Source: FEN-1297 sp963843605 (GTDB lineage: Bacteria > Bacteroidota > Ignavibacteria > Ignavibacteriales > Ignavibacteriaceae). Taken from it: 64,000 bases of DNA. The position numbers and the translations under genes are program-made. Shown here piece by piece: positions 36,322 to 45,681 of this stretch. Location: assembly GCA_963843605.1 (NCBI GenBank), contig CAWJLA010000001.1, positions 682,001 to 746,000 of the forward strand. Reading direction: 5' to 3'. The notes under the pieces are model-generated. The model worked only from the letters and a program-made list of their open reading frames with translations, did no database searches and was not told the DNA's origin. Numbering within the stretch: position 1 is the stretch's first letter; the number at the start of each line of letters is the position of its first letter.

Positions 36322-37371
36322 ATGGAGAAAGGTTCTAAAAAATTGCCCAAATATTTTTTGTGGGCATTAATCGGAATAGTCATTGTTTATATTCTTTACC
36401 TGATTACCGATGTACTAATAATACTAGCGGTATCGGTGCTTTTGGCATTAATATTCGACCCCTATGTTAAGATGCTGGAGAAAAAAGGATTTACCAGACT
36501 TACTTCAACTTTCATTATTTTTATAATTCTCGGATTCCTTTTTTATTTCGGACTGTCGTATTTCATTCCCCAATTTCTTGTTCAGATGAATCAATTGATT
36601 CAGACATTGCATGTTGATTCGCTGCACGAACAGATACTTACTGTTGAGAAGACTTTATACAAATATCTCCCCTTCTTTACTCTGGGTGACCTTTCAAAAA
36701 GGATTGAAGAATTTATCTCTTCCGGAATCGTAAATTCCTTCGATAAAATATCTACGGTCCTTTCCAGTATCGTTTCTCTGATAACGATACTCGTTATTGT
36801 TCCATTCATTACTTTTTTTATGCTGAAGGACAGCAAAGTAATTCTGCACGGTATAATTCAAATGATGCCCAACCGGTATTTTGAGATGTCATACTGGATA
36901 CTAAAAAAAGTGAGTCTGCAGCTCGGCAGGTTTGTAAGAGGCTGGATTTTTGATGCCACGTTTGTCGGACTGGCGTGCGGATTCGGGTACTATTTTATCG
37001 GCATAAATAATGCTTTGCCGCTGGGTCTGATATCAGGGCTCGGACATCTGGTTCCGTATTTCGGACCAATTATCGGAGGTGTACCGGCAATAATTATTTC
37101 GGTAATCCAGTACGGCAATTTTTCTCATGTTCCGTTTATTGTCTTGGTAATATTATCCGTTTATGCTACGGATAACGGATTTGTTCAGCCCCTCGTATTT
37201 GCAAAAAGCGTAGATATGCATCCGGTAGCAATTATATTATTGATACTGGTAGGAAGCCAGATTATGGGTGTAATAGGTATGCTGCTTATAATTCCTTTCG
37301 CAACTGTAGTAAGAACGGCCACTAAAGAAATTTATTTTGCTTTTAAAAATTATAAAATCGCAAGACTTTAA
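36322..37371 (+). CDS. AI-2E family transporter (PerM-like)
   Basis: The protein has 349 residues with about eight transmembrane segments. Typical features are the N-terminal double helix, the large amphipathic middle segment (about 80-150) and the signature region PLGLISGLGHLVPYFGPIIGGVPAII. Members export AI-2 or other small solutes, or act as Na+/H+ antiporters; the substrate here is unknown. It starts 28 bp after the NifU-like gene. Confidence 0.85.
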   Translation: MEKGSKKLPKYFLWALIGIVIVYILYLITDVLIILAVSVLLALIFDPYVKMLEKKGFTRLTSTFIIFIILGFLFYFGLSYFIPQFLVQMNQLIQTLHVDSLHEQILTVEKTLYKYLPFFTLGDLSKRIEEFISSGIVNSFDKISTVLSSIVSLITILVIVPFITFFMLKDSKVILHGIIQMMPNRYFEMSYWILKKVSLQLGRFVRGWIFDATFVGLACGFGYYFIGINNALPLGLISGLGHLVPYFGPIIGGVPAIIISVIQYGNFSHVPFIVLVILSVYATDNGFVQPLVFAKSVDMHPVAIILLILVGSQIMGVIGMLLIIPFATVVRTATKEIYFAFKNYKIARL

Positions 37372-37536
37372 TTTTGCCGGTTGTTAGGCTGAGTGATTTT
37401 CACCGGAATGAATTTCAAATTTATTTATTGGTTTTCTTCTTTAACTCACCCTTCTATGCGTCACTGTCTTTCAAGCAAATCAAATCTGCCGTTGATTAGG
37501 ATATAAGATTATGATTAATTGTGAAATGTAGAGCTT

Positions 37537-37554
37537 TGGCATCTTAGGATGCCA
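37537..37554. terminator. Hairpin between convergent genes
   Basis: A 7-bp stem TGGCATC (37537-37543) / GATGCCA (37548-37554) with a 4-nt loop lies in the 230-bp gap between the AI-2E gene and moxR, which converge. A second small hairpin CGGATT (37582-37587) / AATCCG (37591-37596) is next to the moxR stop. No gene was found in the gap. Confidence 0.5.
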
Positions 37555-37601
37555 TGGTTACCGGACTATAGTACTTGAGTACGGATTAAAAATCCGCGGC
37601 C

Positions 37602-38597
37602 TTAATCGCCGAATAATTTTTTAATTATGTCTACCGAATGCACGCCTTCGGCCTCTGCACTAAAATTAGTAATAATACGATGGCGTAATGTAGGTATCAT
37701 TGCAAACTTAACATCGTCTAAATTCGGAGAAAATCTTCCCTGCATAACGGCTCTTGTTTTGGCGGCAAGTATTAAATATTGTGATGCTCTGGGGCCTGCT
37801 CCCCAGCTTATCCAGCTTTTTATAAAATCGGGAGAGGTTTTATTATCGGGTCTCGTTTTATTCACCATATTAACCGCGAACTCAATTACATTATCTGCAA
37901 CCGGTACTTTTCTAACAAGATTCTGGAATCCGATTAGCTCATCAGAGGATACTACTTTTGAAAGCTGAGGAAGATAACTGCTGGTAGTCGTCTGAACAAT
38001 TTTTATTTCTTCATCAAACGAAGGATATTCCAGCCATAAATTGAACATGAACCTGTCGAGCTGAGCTTCCGGAAGCGGATAGGTCCCTTCCTGTTCGATC
38101 GGGTTTTGTGTAGCCAGTACAAAAAATGGCTCTTCCAGCGTATATGTTGTCCCGGCTGTGGTTACTTTGTGCTCCTGCATAGCTTCTAAAAGCGCCGCCT
38201 GAGTTTTAGGAGGTGTTCTATTAATTTCGTCGGCAAGTATGACGTTTGCAAATACGGGTCCGGGTATAAATCTGAAATTTCTTTTCTTTGTTACCGGGTC
38301 TTCCTCAATCAATTCCGTACCGGTAATATCGCTCGGCATTAAATCGGGAGTAAACTGAATCCGGTTGAACTTTAAATCCATTACTTCTGCCAATGTTTTA
38401 ATAAGAAGTGTTTTAGCCAGTCCCGGTACTCCCACTAAAAGACAATGCCCCTTTGCAAGAAGGGCAATTAATAATTGTTCTATTATACTTTCCTGCCCGA
38501 TTATAACCTTATTTATTTCCGATTTTATTTTCAGAACGGTATCATTAAGTTTTTCAACTAAAACCGTATCGTCTAAAGGGGCTTCGATATTTTTCAA
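37602..38597 (-). CDS. MoxR-type AAA+ ATPase
   Basis: The protein has 331 residues. Walker A is VGVPGLAKT, Walker B is VILADEINRTPPKTQAALLEAMQEH and sensor regions are FVLATQNPIEQEGTYPLPEAQLDRFMF. MoxR ATPases act as chaperones for assembly or activation of other proteins, often with a DUF58/VWA partner. No such partner is next to it in this window. It is the last gene of a leftward unit with surA and two PPIase-like genes, an arrangement seen in related genomes. It is cytoplasmic. Confidence 0.92.
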   Translation of the reverse strand: MKNIEAPLDDTVLVEKLNDTVLKIKSEINKVIIGQESIIEQLLIALLAKGHCLLVGVPGLAKTLLIKTLAEVMDLKFNRIQFTPDLMPSDITGTELIEEDPVTKKRNFRFIPGPVFANVILADEINRTPPKTQAALLEAMQEHKVTTAGTTYTLEEPFFVLATQNPIEQEGTYPLPEAQLDRFMFNLWLEYPSFDEEIKIVQTTTSSYLPQLSKVVSSDELIGFQNLVRKVPVADNVIEFAVNMVNKTRPDNKTSPDFIKSWISWGAGPRASQYLILAAKTRAVMQGRFSPNLDDVKFAMIPTLRHRIITNFSAEAEGVHSVDIIKKLFGD

Positions 38598-38671
38598 TAT
38601 ATATTTCCTAATTTCTTAAAGAATTAGAGTTAAAGATTTCCATCCGGAAACCGGAAATTTTACAGGTATAC

Positions 38672-39946
38672 TCAGATCATAATTTTCCAGTAAATACTCT
38701 TTTTAAGTTCACCAATCCATTCTTCGTATTCTTTTTGCTTCTTGTACTGATCGGCCAGTTTCTGCAGTTCAGGATAATCAGTTTCCAGACTTACTTCATG
38801 CTGCGGGATTCTTTTCTCAAGCAGAACGATATGATATCCGTAATCTCCTTTACCGTAATCCATTCTCTTTGGATAACTGATCTCGCCTTCTTTTAGTTTC
38901 GAAACGGTTTCCAGCATGGCCGGGTCTAGCTGGCTCAGATAAAAAGTACCTAGGTCTCCGCCGTAAACATTAGACTGCTTATCCTCGCTGTACTTTTTCG
39001 CATAGTGAGCAAAGGTGCCGTTCCCATTAACTATGCTGTCTCTAATAGAATTTAAAAATGCAATTGACTCTAGATCGGCCTGTTCACCCTGCTTAACTTT
39101 TATGAGAATATGCCTAACATGAATTTTATCGCCTCTTTTATCGATCATCTGAATAATATGATAACCTACCGGCGATTCGACAACACCCGATAATTGGCCG
39201 GGTTTTAAAGCAAATGCAGCGGCCTCGAATTCGGGATAAAATACTCCTTTGCCTACCCATCCCAAATCGCCGCCGTCCTGCGCACTGCCCGGGTCTTCGG
39301 AATATTTTTTTGCCATAGCGGCAAAATCGGCACCCTTCTTTATTGAGTCCAGAATTGCTTCTGCTTTTTCATAGAATTTTTGTTTCATATTCTTTGTCAC
39401 CTTCGGTATCACGAAGATGTGAGCGATCTGAACTTTCTCGGGTATTACTCCAAGAGAATCTTTGTAAGTATTGAAGAATTTTTCTACTTCGCGTCGTGTT
39501 GCATGAACGTCGCCGAATTTTTTTTCTTCCAGTTTCTGCACGAGTATCTGTTTACGGATTGGATCTTCCAAAGTACGTTTAATTTTCTCTATGCTCATTC
39601 CGTAAATCTGCTCTACTTTTTCCTTTGAACCGTACTGCTGTTCGAAATAATTTATCTGGTAGTCGATCCGGCTTTTTATCTCATCGTCGGAAACCGTTAT
39701 TGAATCCAGAAGAGCCTGAGCATATGCCAGTTTCTCTTCTATCATCTGATTTAGTACCTTGTTCTCAAGACCGGGGGTATCTGGACTTATCTTTTGCTGA
39801 GCCGCCGATAGCTTAACCTGGTAGTCAAGTTCGCTTTTCAGTATAATCTCATTATTAACAACAGCCGCAACTCCGTCAATTACCTTCTGCTGGGCAAATA
39901 CCCCTGCTGCTGCAATAAGAACAAAAACAAAAATTTTAAACTTCAT
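38672..39946 (-). CDS. surA: SurA-like periplasmic peptidyl-prolyl isomerase
   Basis: The protein has 424 residues: signal peptide (1-19), SurA N-terminal domain with VIDGVAAVVNNEIILKSEL, then two parvulin domains (about 170-270 and 275-380). The first has IAHIFVIP and GGDLGWVGKGVFYPEFEAA; the second has RHILIKVKQGE and YGGDLGTFYLSQLDPAM. It folds outer-membrane proteins. It starts 7 bp after the preceding gene's stop codon, so the unit is translationally close-coupled. Confidence 0.92.
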   Translation of the reverse strand: MKFKIFVFVLIAAAGVFAQQKVIDGVAAVVNNEIILKSELDYQVKLSAAQQKISPDTPGLENKVLNQMIEEKLAYAQALLDSITVSDDEIKSRIDYQINYFEQQYGSKEKVEQIYGMSIEKIKRTLEDPIRKQILVQKLEEKKFGDVHATRREVEKFFNTYKDSLGVIPEKVQIAHIFVIPKVTKNMKQKFYEKAEAILDSIKKGADFAAMAKKYSEDPGSAQDGGDLGWVGKGVFYPEFEAAAFALKPGQLSGVVESPVGYHIIQMIDKRGDKIHVRHILIKVKQGEQADLESIAFLNSIRDSIVNGNGTFAHYAKKYSEDKQSNVYGGDLGTFYLSQLDPAMLETVSKLKEGEISYPKRMDYGKGDYGYHIVLLEKRIPQHEVSLETDYPELQKLADQYKKQKEYEEWIGELKKSIYWKIMI

Positions 39947-39953
39947 TTTACAC

Positions 39954-40778
39954 CTAATTTCTAACTTCTATGTCGTTTTTTGAATATAATTCCTTAATAT
40001 AATTTCTTATTATAGTATTCTTTCTTTCGGCCTCATATCTTATTGCAACCTGCCGTTTTACTATATCGAAAGGCGGAACACTGCCGGAATCGAATTTTAA
40101 AATTTCCTGAACAACAACGAAATGTCCCGGTTCATCGGTAATAACTATACTAAGTTCGCCGGGATTTAATGCCGTTACAATTCTCGAAAGGGCAGCAGGG
40201 TGAATTTCATAATCATAATAAAGTTTGCCGCTGGTAACGTTATATAACGACGAATCGCCTTTAAATACGTTAAGTGCTTTTTCCCAATCGCTTTCTAAAA
40301 CAGTATTTCGGAACTGGATTGCTTTATCCTCATTGGTAAAATCAATAATATTGACGAGATACGAATCATAAAATCTTTTAAATTCTATTTGATGCTGATT
40401 ATAATAGTCTTCAAGATCTTTTGTGTTATAATTTGTTTTTTCATCGTCGTAGTACTTTTGTACCAGTAAAGAAGCTGCGAGTTCCTTCTGTGCCTTGTCC
40501 AGTAATACTTTAAATTCTTCATCCTTTAAGATACCTTTATCCTTAGCCGCTTGATATAACAGTTCCCGGTTTATCCAATTTCTGATTACCTCGCTGCGGT
40601 AAAAATTAGAAGCCCTGGCAGTATCTATCATTTCTGCAAGCTGCTGTTTGGTTAGATAAGTATTATTTACCCTCGCTGCAAAATCTACATGCTGAGATCG
40701 TTTACCGCAGCCGCTTATGGCTGCGGTTAAAACTATTAAACAAGCAATATTATTAATTGTCTTTAAATGCTTCTTCAA
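39954..40778 (-). CDS. SurA/PpiC-like lipoprotein (chaperone-type, no clear parvulin motif)
   Basis: The start is uncertain. A frame from 40898 exists, but its first 40 residues lie inside the upstream gene and look like a shadow. The TTG at 40776-40778 overlaps that gene by 26 bp and starts directly before the lipoprotein signal (IACLIVLTAAISGC), so it is preferred, giving 274 residues. The rest resembles SurA/PrsA N-terminal and C-terminal helices (NTYLTKQQLAEMIDTA, NWINRELLYQAAKDKGIL) with a degenerate isomerase region (about 135-245). It probably has a periplasmic chaperone role, and the neighbours support this. Confidence 0.75.
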   Translation of the reverse strand: MKKHLKTINNIACLIVLTAAISGCGKRSQHVDFAARVNNTYLTKQQLAEMIDTARASNFYRSEVIRNWINRELLYQAAKDKGILKDEEFKVLLDKAQKELAASLLVQKYYDDEKTNYNTKDLEDYYNQHQIEFKRFYDSYLVNIIDFTNEDKAIQFRNTVLESDWEKALNVFKGDSSLYNVTSGKLYYDYEIHPAALSRIVTALNPGELSIVITDEPGHFVVVQEILKFDSGSVPPFDIVKRQVAIRYEAERKNTIIRNYIKELYSKNDIEVRN

Positions 40779-42729
40779 GTTTGTCGTAATATATTTTCGG
40801 TTGATAAATCTTATCCAATCGGTCCAGATAATTTTTCTCCAGCTCTTTGATCTTAATTTCCTGGTAAGCGCCGGCCAGTTCCGGTTTGGCTTCTTCAAAG
40901 GTTTTTGGTCTTACCGGTATTTTCTTTACTAATTCGACAATTGAAAATCCGCCGTCTGTTTTTATAGGTTTTGAGTAATCGCCCGGTTTAGTCAATTTAT
41001 TCGCAACAATCGAAAGTTCCGTAGATGCCGTATCTACGTTTTCCCACAATCCGTGTTTTGCTTTAAATCCGGGGCGCTCGGTATATTTTACGGCAAGAGA
41101 GTCCATATCCGCACCGTGATTTAATAAATTATAACAAAGCTTTATAACCGAATCACTTCTTGTAAATATTTCTCTGAAACTTACTGCCGGACTGGTCAAG
41201 TATGCATCTTTATTTTTAAGGTAGTAATTATATAGTTCGGTTGAGTCGGACTTTATTTTGCTCCATACTTCATCTTCCTGCAGCTTAAATATATAAACTC
41301 CGTTTCTGTAGTCATCCATAATGGAAGCAAAACCCGAATCGGTTTTATCCAATCCGTCCGCCTCATGCTCGAGCATTGCCTCTCCGGCGGCTTTATTTAT
41401 TTCTCCATTCAATATTTCCGGAATCAGCTTTTTGTTTTTGACATCGTTGTCTTTACTTATATAATTTAATAAATCGTTAACGGAATAATACTGCCCGGTG
41501 TAAGTGAACACTGTATCATTTTTCATTTTTTCGAGCACTGGGTTTGTCTGACCGGCCATTAGTGTATCGGTATTTTGGGAAAGGCTGTGTATCGTACCGG
41601 CATCTAAGCGGTAGTTGTATTTTGATTCCAGTTTTGCGATAAGAGAATCATAATCAGCTTGATATCGTGATTTTTCATAGATCTTTTTCAGCGTGCTCTC
41701 AACTTCGTCAAAGGCCGGATAGGGTTTAATACCGGTAAGTTTAATAATATGATACCCGTATTTTGATTCTACTATGCCGGAAATATCTCCGATCTTCTTC
41801 AAATTAAAAGCCGCATCCGCAAATGGTTTAACCATTCTCCTAATCTGAAAAAAACCTAAATCACCGCCCTGAGATTTACTTCCCGGGTCCTGTGAATATT
41901 CTTTTGCCAGTTGTGCAAAATCGGCCCCTTCCTTCAGTTTCTGCAATACTGTATCAATTTTTGCCCATGCACCGGTTGAATCTAGTTTGTTTGATGCATT
42001 GTAAAATGCGATCATAATGTGGCTGGCTCTTATTTCCGGGCGTCTTTCTCTTTTTTCGGTTACCTTCAAAATAATATATCCGAATTGAGTATCGATAACT
42101 TTGGGATAAACATGTCCCGGTTCAGTTGCATACATTGCGTCTTCCAAAGCAGGAGGAAGTTCACCGGCAGTAAAATAAAATATGTCACCGCCGTCTGACG
42201 AAGTATATTTATCTTCGGAATATTTTTTAACCATCATATCCCAATCGGCCCCGTTTTTAAGGCTGTCAAGAATATTATCTGCCTTTTCTTTTAAGGCTTG
42301 CGCTTTATTAGGCTGGGGCCTGATTAACAAATAACTAACCCTGAATTCCCACTTTCTTTTGTTATATAATTTCTTTATTGCAGGATCCACTAACTGATGA
42401 TCGATAATATAAGTTACCCCGATTTTTTTCTTATAATTTTCTATCTCGGCCTGAAGCGATGAATCTTTTTCGTACCCTCTTACATATGCATCTCTTAGTT
42501 TCATTCTAAAATTGACATATAGATTAAGGTAATTTTTCATTTTTGCCAGACTATCTTGTTTAGCTTTTTCTAACCCGCCTTCGTTTGCTGCATAGGCTTT
42601 CTCAAATTCTTTTAATCCGATATCTTGATTTCCGAATTTGGCTATTACTTGCGAATTTTGAGGTGAACAGGAATAAAAAACGAATGCGAAAGCAATGGAA
42701 AGAAATGCAAATGTACGTAGAAGCATCAA
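40753..42729 (-). CDS. Multi-parvulin peptidyl-prolyl isomerase lipoprotein
   Basis: The protein has 658 residues. The lipoprotein signal has the lipobox YSC (FVFYSCSPQNSQ). Parvulin-type modules follow: about 130-230 (SYLLIRPQPNKAQALKEKAD, GGDIFYFTAGELPPALEDAM), about 235-335 (ASHIMIAFYNASNK, GGDLGFFQIRRMVKPFADAAF) and a degenerate third copy in the last 150 residues (FREIFTRSD, VKYTERPGFKAKHG). It is a PrsA/SurA-type envelope folding catalyst. It is the first gene of the unit with the smaller lipoprotein, surA and moxR. Confidence 0.88.
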   Translation of the reverse strand: MMLLRTFAFLSIAFAFVFYSCSPQNSQVIAKFGNQDIGLKEFEKAYAANEGGLEKAKQDSLAKMKNYLNLYVNFRMKLRDAYVRGYEKDSSLQAEIENYKKKIGVTYIIDHQLVDPAIKKLYNKRKWEFRVSYLLIRPQPNKAQALKEKADNILDSLKNGADWDMMVKKYSEDKYTSSDGGDIFYFTAGELPPALEDAMYATEPGHVYPKVIDTQFGYIILKVTEKRERRPEIRASHIMIAFYNASNKLDSTGAWAKIDTVLQKLKEGADFAQLAKEYSQDPGSKSQGGDLGFFQIRRMVKPFADAAFNLKKIGDISGIVESKYGYHIIKLTGIKPYPAFDEVESTLKKIYEKSRYQADYDSLIAKLESKYNYRLDAGTIHSLSQNTDTLMAGQTNPVLEKMKNDTVFTYTGQYYSVNDLLNYISKDNDVKNKKLIPEILNGEINKAAGEAMLEHEADGLDKTDSGFASIMDDYRNGVYIFKLQEDEVWSKIKSDSTELYNYYLKNKDAYLTSPAVSFREIFTRSDSVIKLCYNLLNHGADMDSLAVKYTERPGFKAKHGLWENVDTASTELSIVANKLTKPGDYSKPIKTDGGFSIVELVKKIPVRPKTFEEAKPELAGAYQEIKIKELEKNYLDRLDKIYQPKIYYDKLEEAFKDN

Positions 42730-42855
42730 ATTATTCCTCCAATAAAATTATAACAAATTTAGCTGGTTATTTTACTTATTACCCCCTTGAAAATCAAGGT
42801 AAATGGATGCATAAACTTGCGGGCGATAAATTATTACACATCCGATAGAACAATT

Positions 42856-44895
42856 TTACCTGATCCTGGTCCCCGGTTTTACAGAATCGGGTACCGACAG
42901 AACATTCAGTTTTCCCTCTTCATTTTCGACGGCTAGGATCATCCCCTCTGATTTCTGTCCCATTAACTTTGCGGGTTTCAAGTTAGATACAATTACAACT
43001 TTTTTATTGACCAGATCTTCGGGCTTATAACTTTTGGCAATTCCCGCAATAATCTGGCGCTCTTCGTTTGCCAGTTTAACTTTGAGCTTTAGAAGTTTTT
43101 CACTCTTCTCAAGGTTCTCGGCAGAAATAATATGTGCAACATTAAGATGCACTTTCATAAAATCTTCTATTGAAATCTTTTCGACTTCTTCAACTTCCTG
43201 TTCATCCTTTTTTCCGAGTTTTGACATCAGCGCCTCAATAGTTTCATCCTCAATTTTCGGAAATATTATCTCCGGTTTGTCCAGCTTGTGTCCTTCCCGT
43301 AATACTTCACTTCCGCAATTATCCCATCCGGTTTTTTCCGCATTCAGTATCCGGAATAATTTTGCCGATGAAAAAGGTATTACCGGTTCGGCAAGTTCCG
43401 CCAGGGTGTAAATGGCCTGCAGACAGACGTATAGAGTTGTCGCGCATTTTTCCTTGTCCGACTTCAGGGTTTTCCAAGGTTCGGAATCGTTAAAATATTT
43501 ATTTCCTGCCCTGGCCAGGTTCATTATCTCGAAAACACCGTCCCTTATTTTATAATGCTCAAATAAATTTGAGATTTTACCGGGATATTCTTTTATTAGC
43601 TTCAGCATATCTTCATCTATTTTTTGTATGCTGCCCTTTTGGGGAACCTTTCCTTCGAAATGCTTATGAACAAAAGTAAATGTACGGTTTACAAAGTTTC
43701 CCAATATATCCGCAAGTTCGCTGTTATTTCTTAACTGAAATTCTTTCCAGTAAAAATCGGTGTCTCTCGATTCCGGCAGGTTGGAAGCCAAGGTGAACCT
43801 CAGCGGATCCGGATCGAACATGCTTAGAAAATCACTTACATCAATACCCCAGTTTCTGCTTTTTGAAAACTTTTTCCCCTCAAAATTAAGAAATTCGTTT
43901 GCGGGAACATTTTGGGGCAGCACATATTTATTTTTATCCCCGTCGTTCCATGCCATTAACATTGCCGGAAAAACAATACAATGGAAAACAACGTTATCTT
44001 TTCCTATAAATGCTACATATTTTGTATCCTGATCCTGCCAATACTTTTTCCAAAGATCCGGTTCATTTCTTTTTAACGATAATTCCTTTGCAGATGAAAT
44101 ATAACCCAATACTGCTTCAAACCAAACATAGAGAACCTTTCCGGCGGCTGAATCAAGCGGTACTTTAATACCCCAGTCAAGATCCCGGGTTACAGCTCTG
44201 TCTTCGAGCCCGTCTTTAAACCATCCCCGGCAGTATTGAAGGACATTATCTTTCCAGCCGTATTTGCCGTTCATCTCGTCAATATACTTTTCCAGCCTTT
44301 CCTGGTAACTGCCCAGAGGAAAGTACCAATGAGATGTTTCCTTTAATATAGGTGTTTCGCCGGTAATCTTACTTTTGGGATTTTTTAATTCGTTCGGCTG
44401 GTATAGAGCCCCGCAGTTTTCGCATTCATCGCTTCTTGCTTCCTCATATCCGCAGTTCGGGCATGTACCTTCAACATAACGGTCGGGTAAAAACATTTTG
44501 GCTTTTTCATCGTAGAATTGAAGCGAATGTTTTTCGTTAAGTATTCCGCGGTTGTAGAATTCCAGAAAAAACTCTTTGCCGGTTTCATGATGAATGGGAA
44601 GGCTCGTTCGGGAATAATTGTCGAAACTCATGCCGAATTTTTCGAATGCTTCTTTATTAGCGTTATGGAATCTGTCAATAATAACTTTTGGCGATACTTT
44701 TTCTTTATCGGCACTTATTGTAATAGGTACACCGTGTTCATCCGAACCACAAATAAAAATTATATCTCGGCCCTTCAGTCTCTGATATCTCACATAAATA
44801 TCCGCAGGAAGATAAGCTCCGCTTAAATGCCCCAAATGTATCGGCCCGTTTGCATAAGGTAATGCCGCGGTTACTAAAATTTTCTGCTGTGACAA
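42856..44895 (-). CDS. metG: Methionyl-tRNA synthetase
   Basis: The protein has 679 residues. Class I signature HLGHLSG (HIGH) is near residue 22, a zinc-knuckle CPNCGYEEARSDECENCG is near 145-165, and the KFSKSRNWG motif (KMSKS) is near 340. The last 110 residues are the EMAP-II/OB tRNA-binding domain, with VHLNVAHIISAENLEKSEKL and GIAKSYKPEDLVNKKVVIV. It charges tRNA-Met. It is a single gene, divergent from the regulatory region at 45 kb, with 126 bp between it and the PPIase gene downstream. Confidence 0.97.
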   Translation of the reverse strand: MSQQKILVTAALPYANGPIHLGHLSGAYLPADIYVRYQRLKGRDIIFICGSDEHGVPITISADKEKVSPKVIIDRFHNANKEAFEKFGMSFDNYSRTSLPIHHETGKEFFLEFYNRGILNEKHSLQFYDEKAKMFLPDRYVEGTCPNCGYEEARSDECENCGALYQPNELKNPKSKITGETPILKETSHWYFPLGSYQERLEKYIDEMNGKYGWKDNVLQYCRGWFKDGLEDRAVTRDLDWGIKVPLDSAAGKVLYVWFEAVLGYISSAKELSLKRNEPDLWKKYWQDQDTKYVAFIGKDNVVFHCIVFPAMLMAWNDGDKNKYVLPQNVPANEFLNFEGKKFSKSRNWGIDVSDFLSMFDPDPLRFTLASNLPESRDTDFYWKEFQLRNNSELADILGNFVNRTFTFVHKHFEGKVPQKGSIQKIDEDMLKLIKEYPGKISNLFEHYKIRDGVFEIMNLARAGNKYFNDSEPWKTLKSDKEKCATTLYVCLQAIYTLAELAEPVIPFSSAKLFRILNAEKTGWDNCGSEVLREGHKLDKPEIIFPKIEDETIEALMSKLGKKDEQEVEEVEKISIEDFMKVHLNVAHIISAENLEKSEKLLKLKVKLANEERQIIAGIAKSYKPEDLVNKKVVIVSNLKPAKLMGQKSEGMILAVENEEGKLNVLSVPDSVKPGTRIR

Positions 44896-45299
44896 TTTTT
44901 ACCCGAAAGATTGTGAAAATTGAATCCAAATATAATGATTTTTTATGTACGAATTAAAAATATGCCGGAAGTTTTAACGGTTAGACGAATTTTGGTGATT
45001 TGAGTTCAAAAAAAAAATTGGGCCGTTGTTTGTATTCAAAATTTACCAGGAAATTCAAAAATTTCGCTCTCATTAAAGAGACTTCAAGTAACCCTTCAAA
45101 CAACAGCCCATTGTTCAAATGTAAACAAATAATGTACCATTTTTGTGCGGTAACACTATTGTTAATTTATCGGCAAATTAATTCTTTTTTTGCCTTAAAC
45201 TGTCAATTTATAATCGTAAAAATGTTTTAATATTTTAGCGGCAGTATAAAATTGAGACATCCGCGTTAATCATAAATCCAAAACAAGAATCTCAATATT

Positions 45300-45332
45300 T
45301 TTACCGATCATAACAAGGTATTTACCGATTTT
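45300..45332 (+). promoter_or_regulatory. Candidate LytTR operator: 9-bp direct repeat with 12-bp spacer
   Basis: TTTACCGAT occurs at 45300-45308 and again at 45321-45329, a 21-bp period. LytTR regulators bind pairs of imperfect 9-bp direct repeats spaced by about 12-13 bp. ACCGATCAT (45303-45311) and ACCGATTTT (45324-45332) fit the general [TA][AC][CA]GTTN[AG][TG] consensus at 8 and 7 of 9 positions. It is 64 bp before the gene at 45397, the first of an operon that contains a LytTR regulator. The rest of the 501-bp gap between metG and this gene (44896-45396) shows no gene; a short frame at 45000-45230 looks spurious. Confidence 0.5.
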
Positions 45333-45396
45333 TTATGTTAAAATAAGATTCCGATACTTACTTTTCCCTCGAAGAAAAAATATTTAAGGGATAAAG

Positions 45397-45612
45397 ATGG
45401 ATGTTTTAATTTTTAAAACTAACGCTGCTACATATGAGGACTTTAAGAAAATTAAAAATTTTATTTTCTCTTTACCGAATATAAAAGAATGTACCATTGA
45501 TCTGGATGACTGCGATAAGGTATTACGAATAATTACGGACAATTTGAATCCGGTTTATTTTATGGATAAAATTAAGCATCTGGGCTATTTTTGCGAAGAA
45601 TTGCCGGATTAA
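45397..45612 (+). CDS. Small hypothetical protein with ferredoxin-like (HMA-type) fold, no metal motif
   Basis: The protein has 71 residues. Its beta-alpha-beta-beta-alpha-beta pattern (MDVLIFKTNAATYEDFKKIK, CTIDLDDCDKVLRIITDN, DKIKHLGYFCEELP) is like that of heavy-metal-associated domains, but the loop after the first strand lacks the CxxC motif (KTNAATYED). Three separate cysteines are present (in ECTIDLDDCD and FCEE). A purine-rich AAGGGATAAAG leader precedes the ATG. It begins the LiaF/LytS/LytTR operon 70 bp upstream of the next gene, so it may be a regulatory or sensing protein of that system. Confidence 0.6.
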   Translation: MDVLIFKTNAATYEDFKKIKNFIFSLPNIKECTIDLDDCDKVLRIITDNLNPVYFMDKIKHLGYFCEELPD

Positions 45613-45681
45613 TCCCGATTTATTTATTTTAGCTTTAATTTAATTGTTTAATAATTAAAATATTTATCAAAAAGGTAAACT

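Noticed and set aside
38621..38671. Possible hairpin after surA
   Set aside because: Only 5-6-bp arms of repeated TTTCC/GGAAA words; moxR follows on the same strand and is probably co-transcribed.
40779..40898. N-terminal extension of the SurA-like lipoprotein
   Set aside because: The 40 residues lie inside the upstream gene in another frame, are basic and Trp-rich and would bury the lipoprotein signal.
45000..45230. Open frame of 76 codons upstream of the LytTR operon
   Set aside because: It starts with a non-ATG codon, has a biased residue composition (many Phe, Lys, Asn), no Shine-Dalgarno and no recognisable domain; typical of chance frames in AT-rich DNA.
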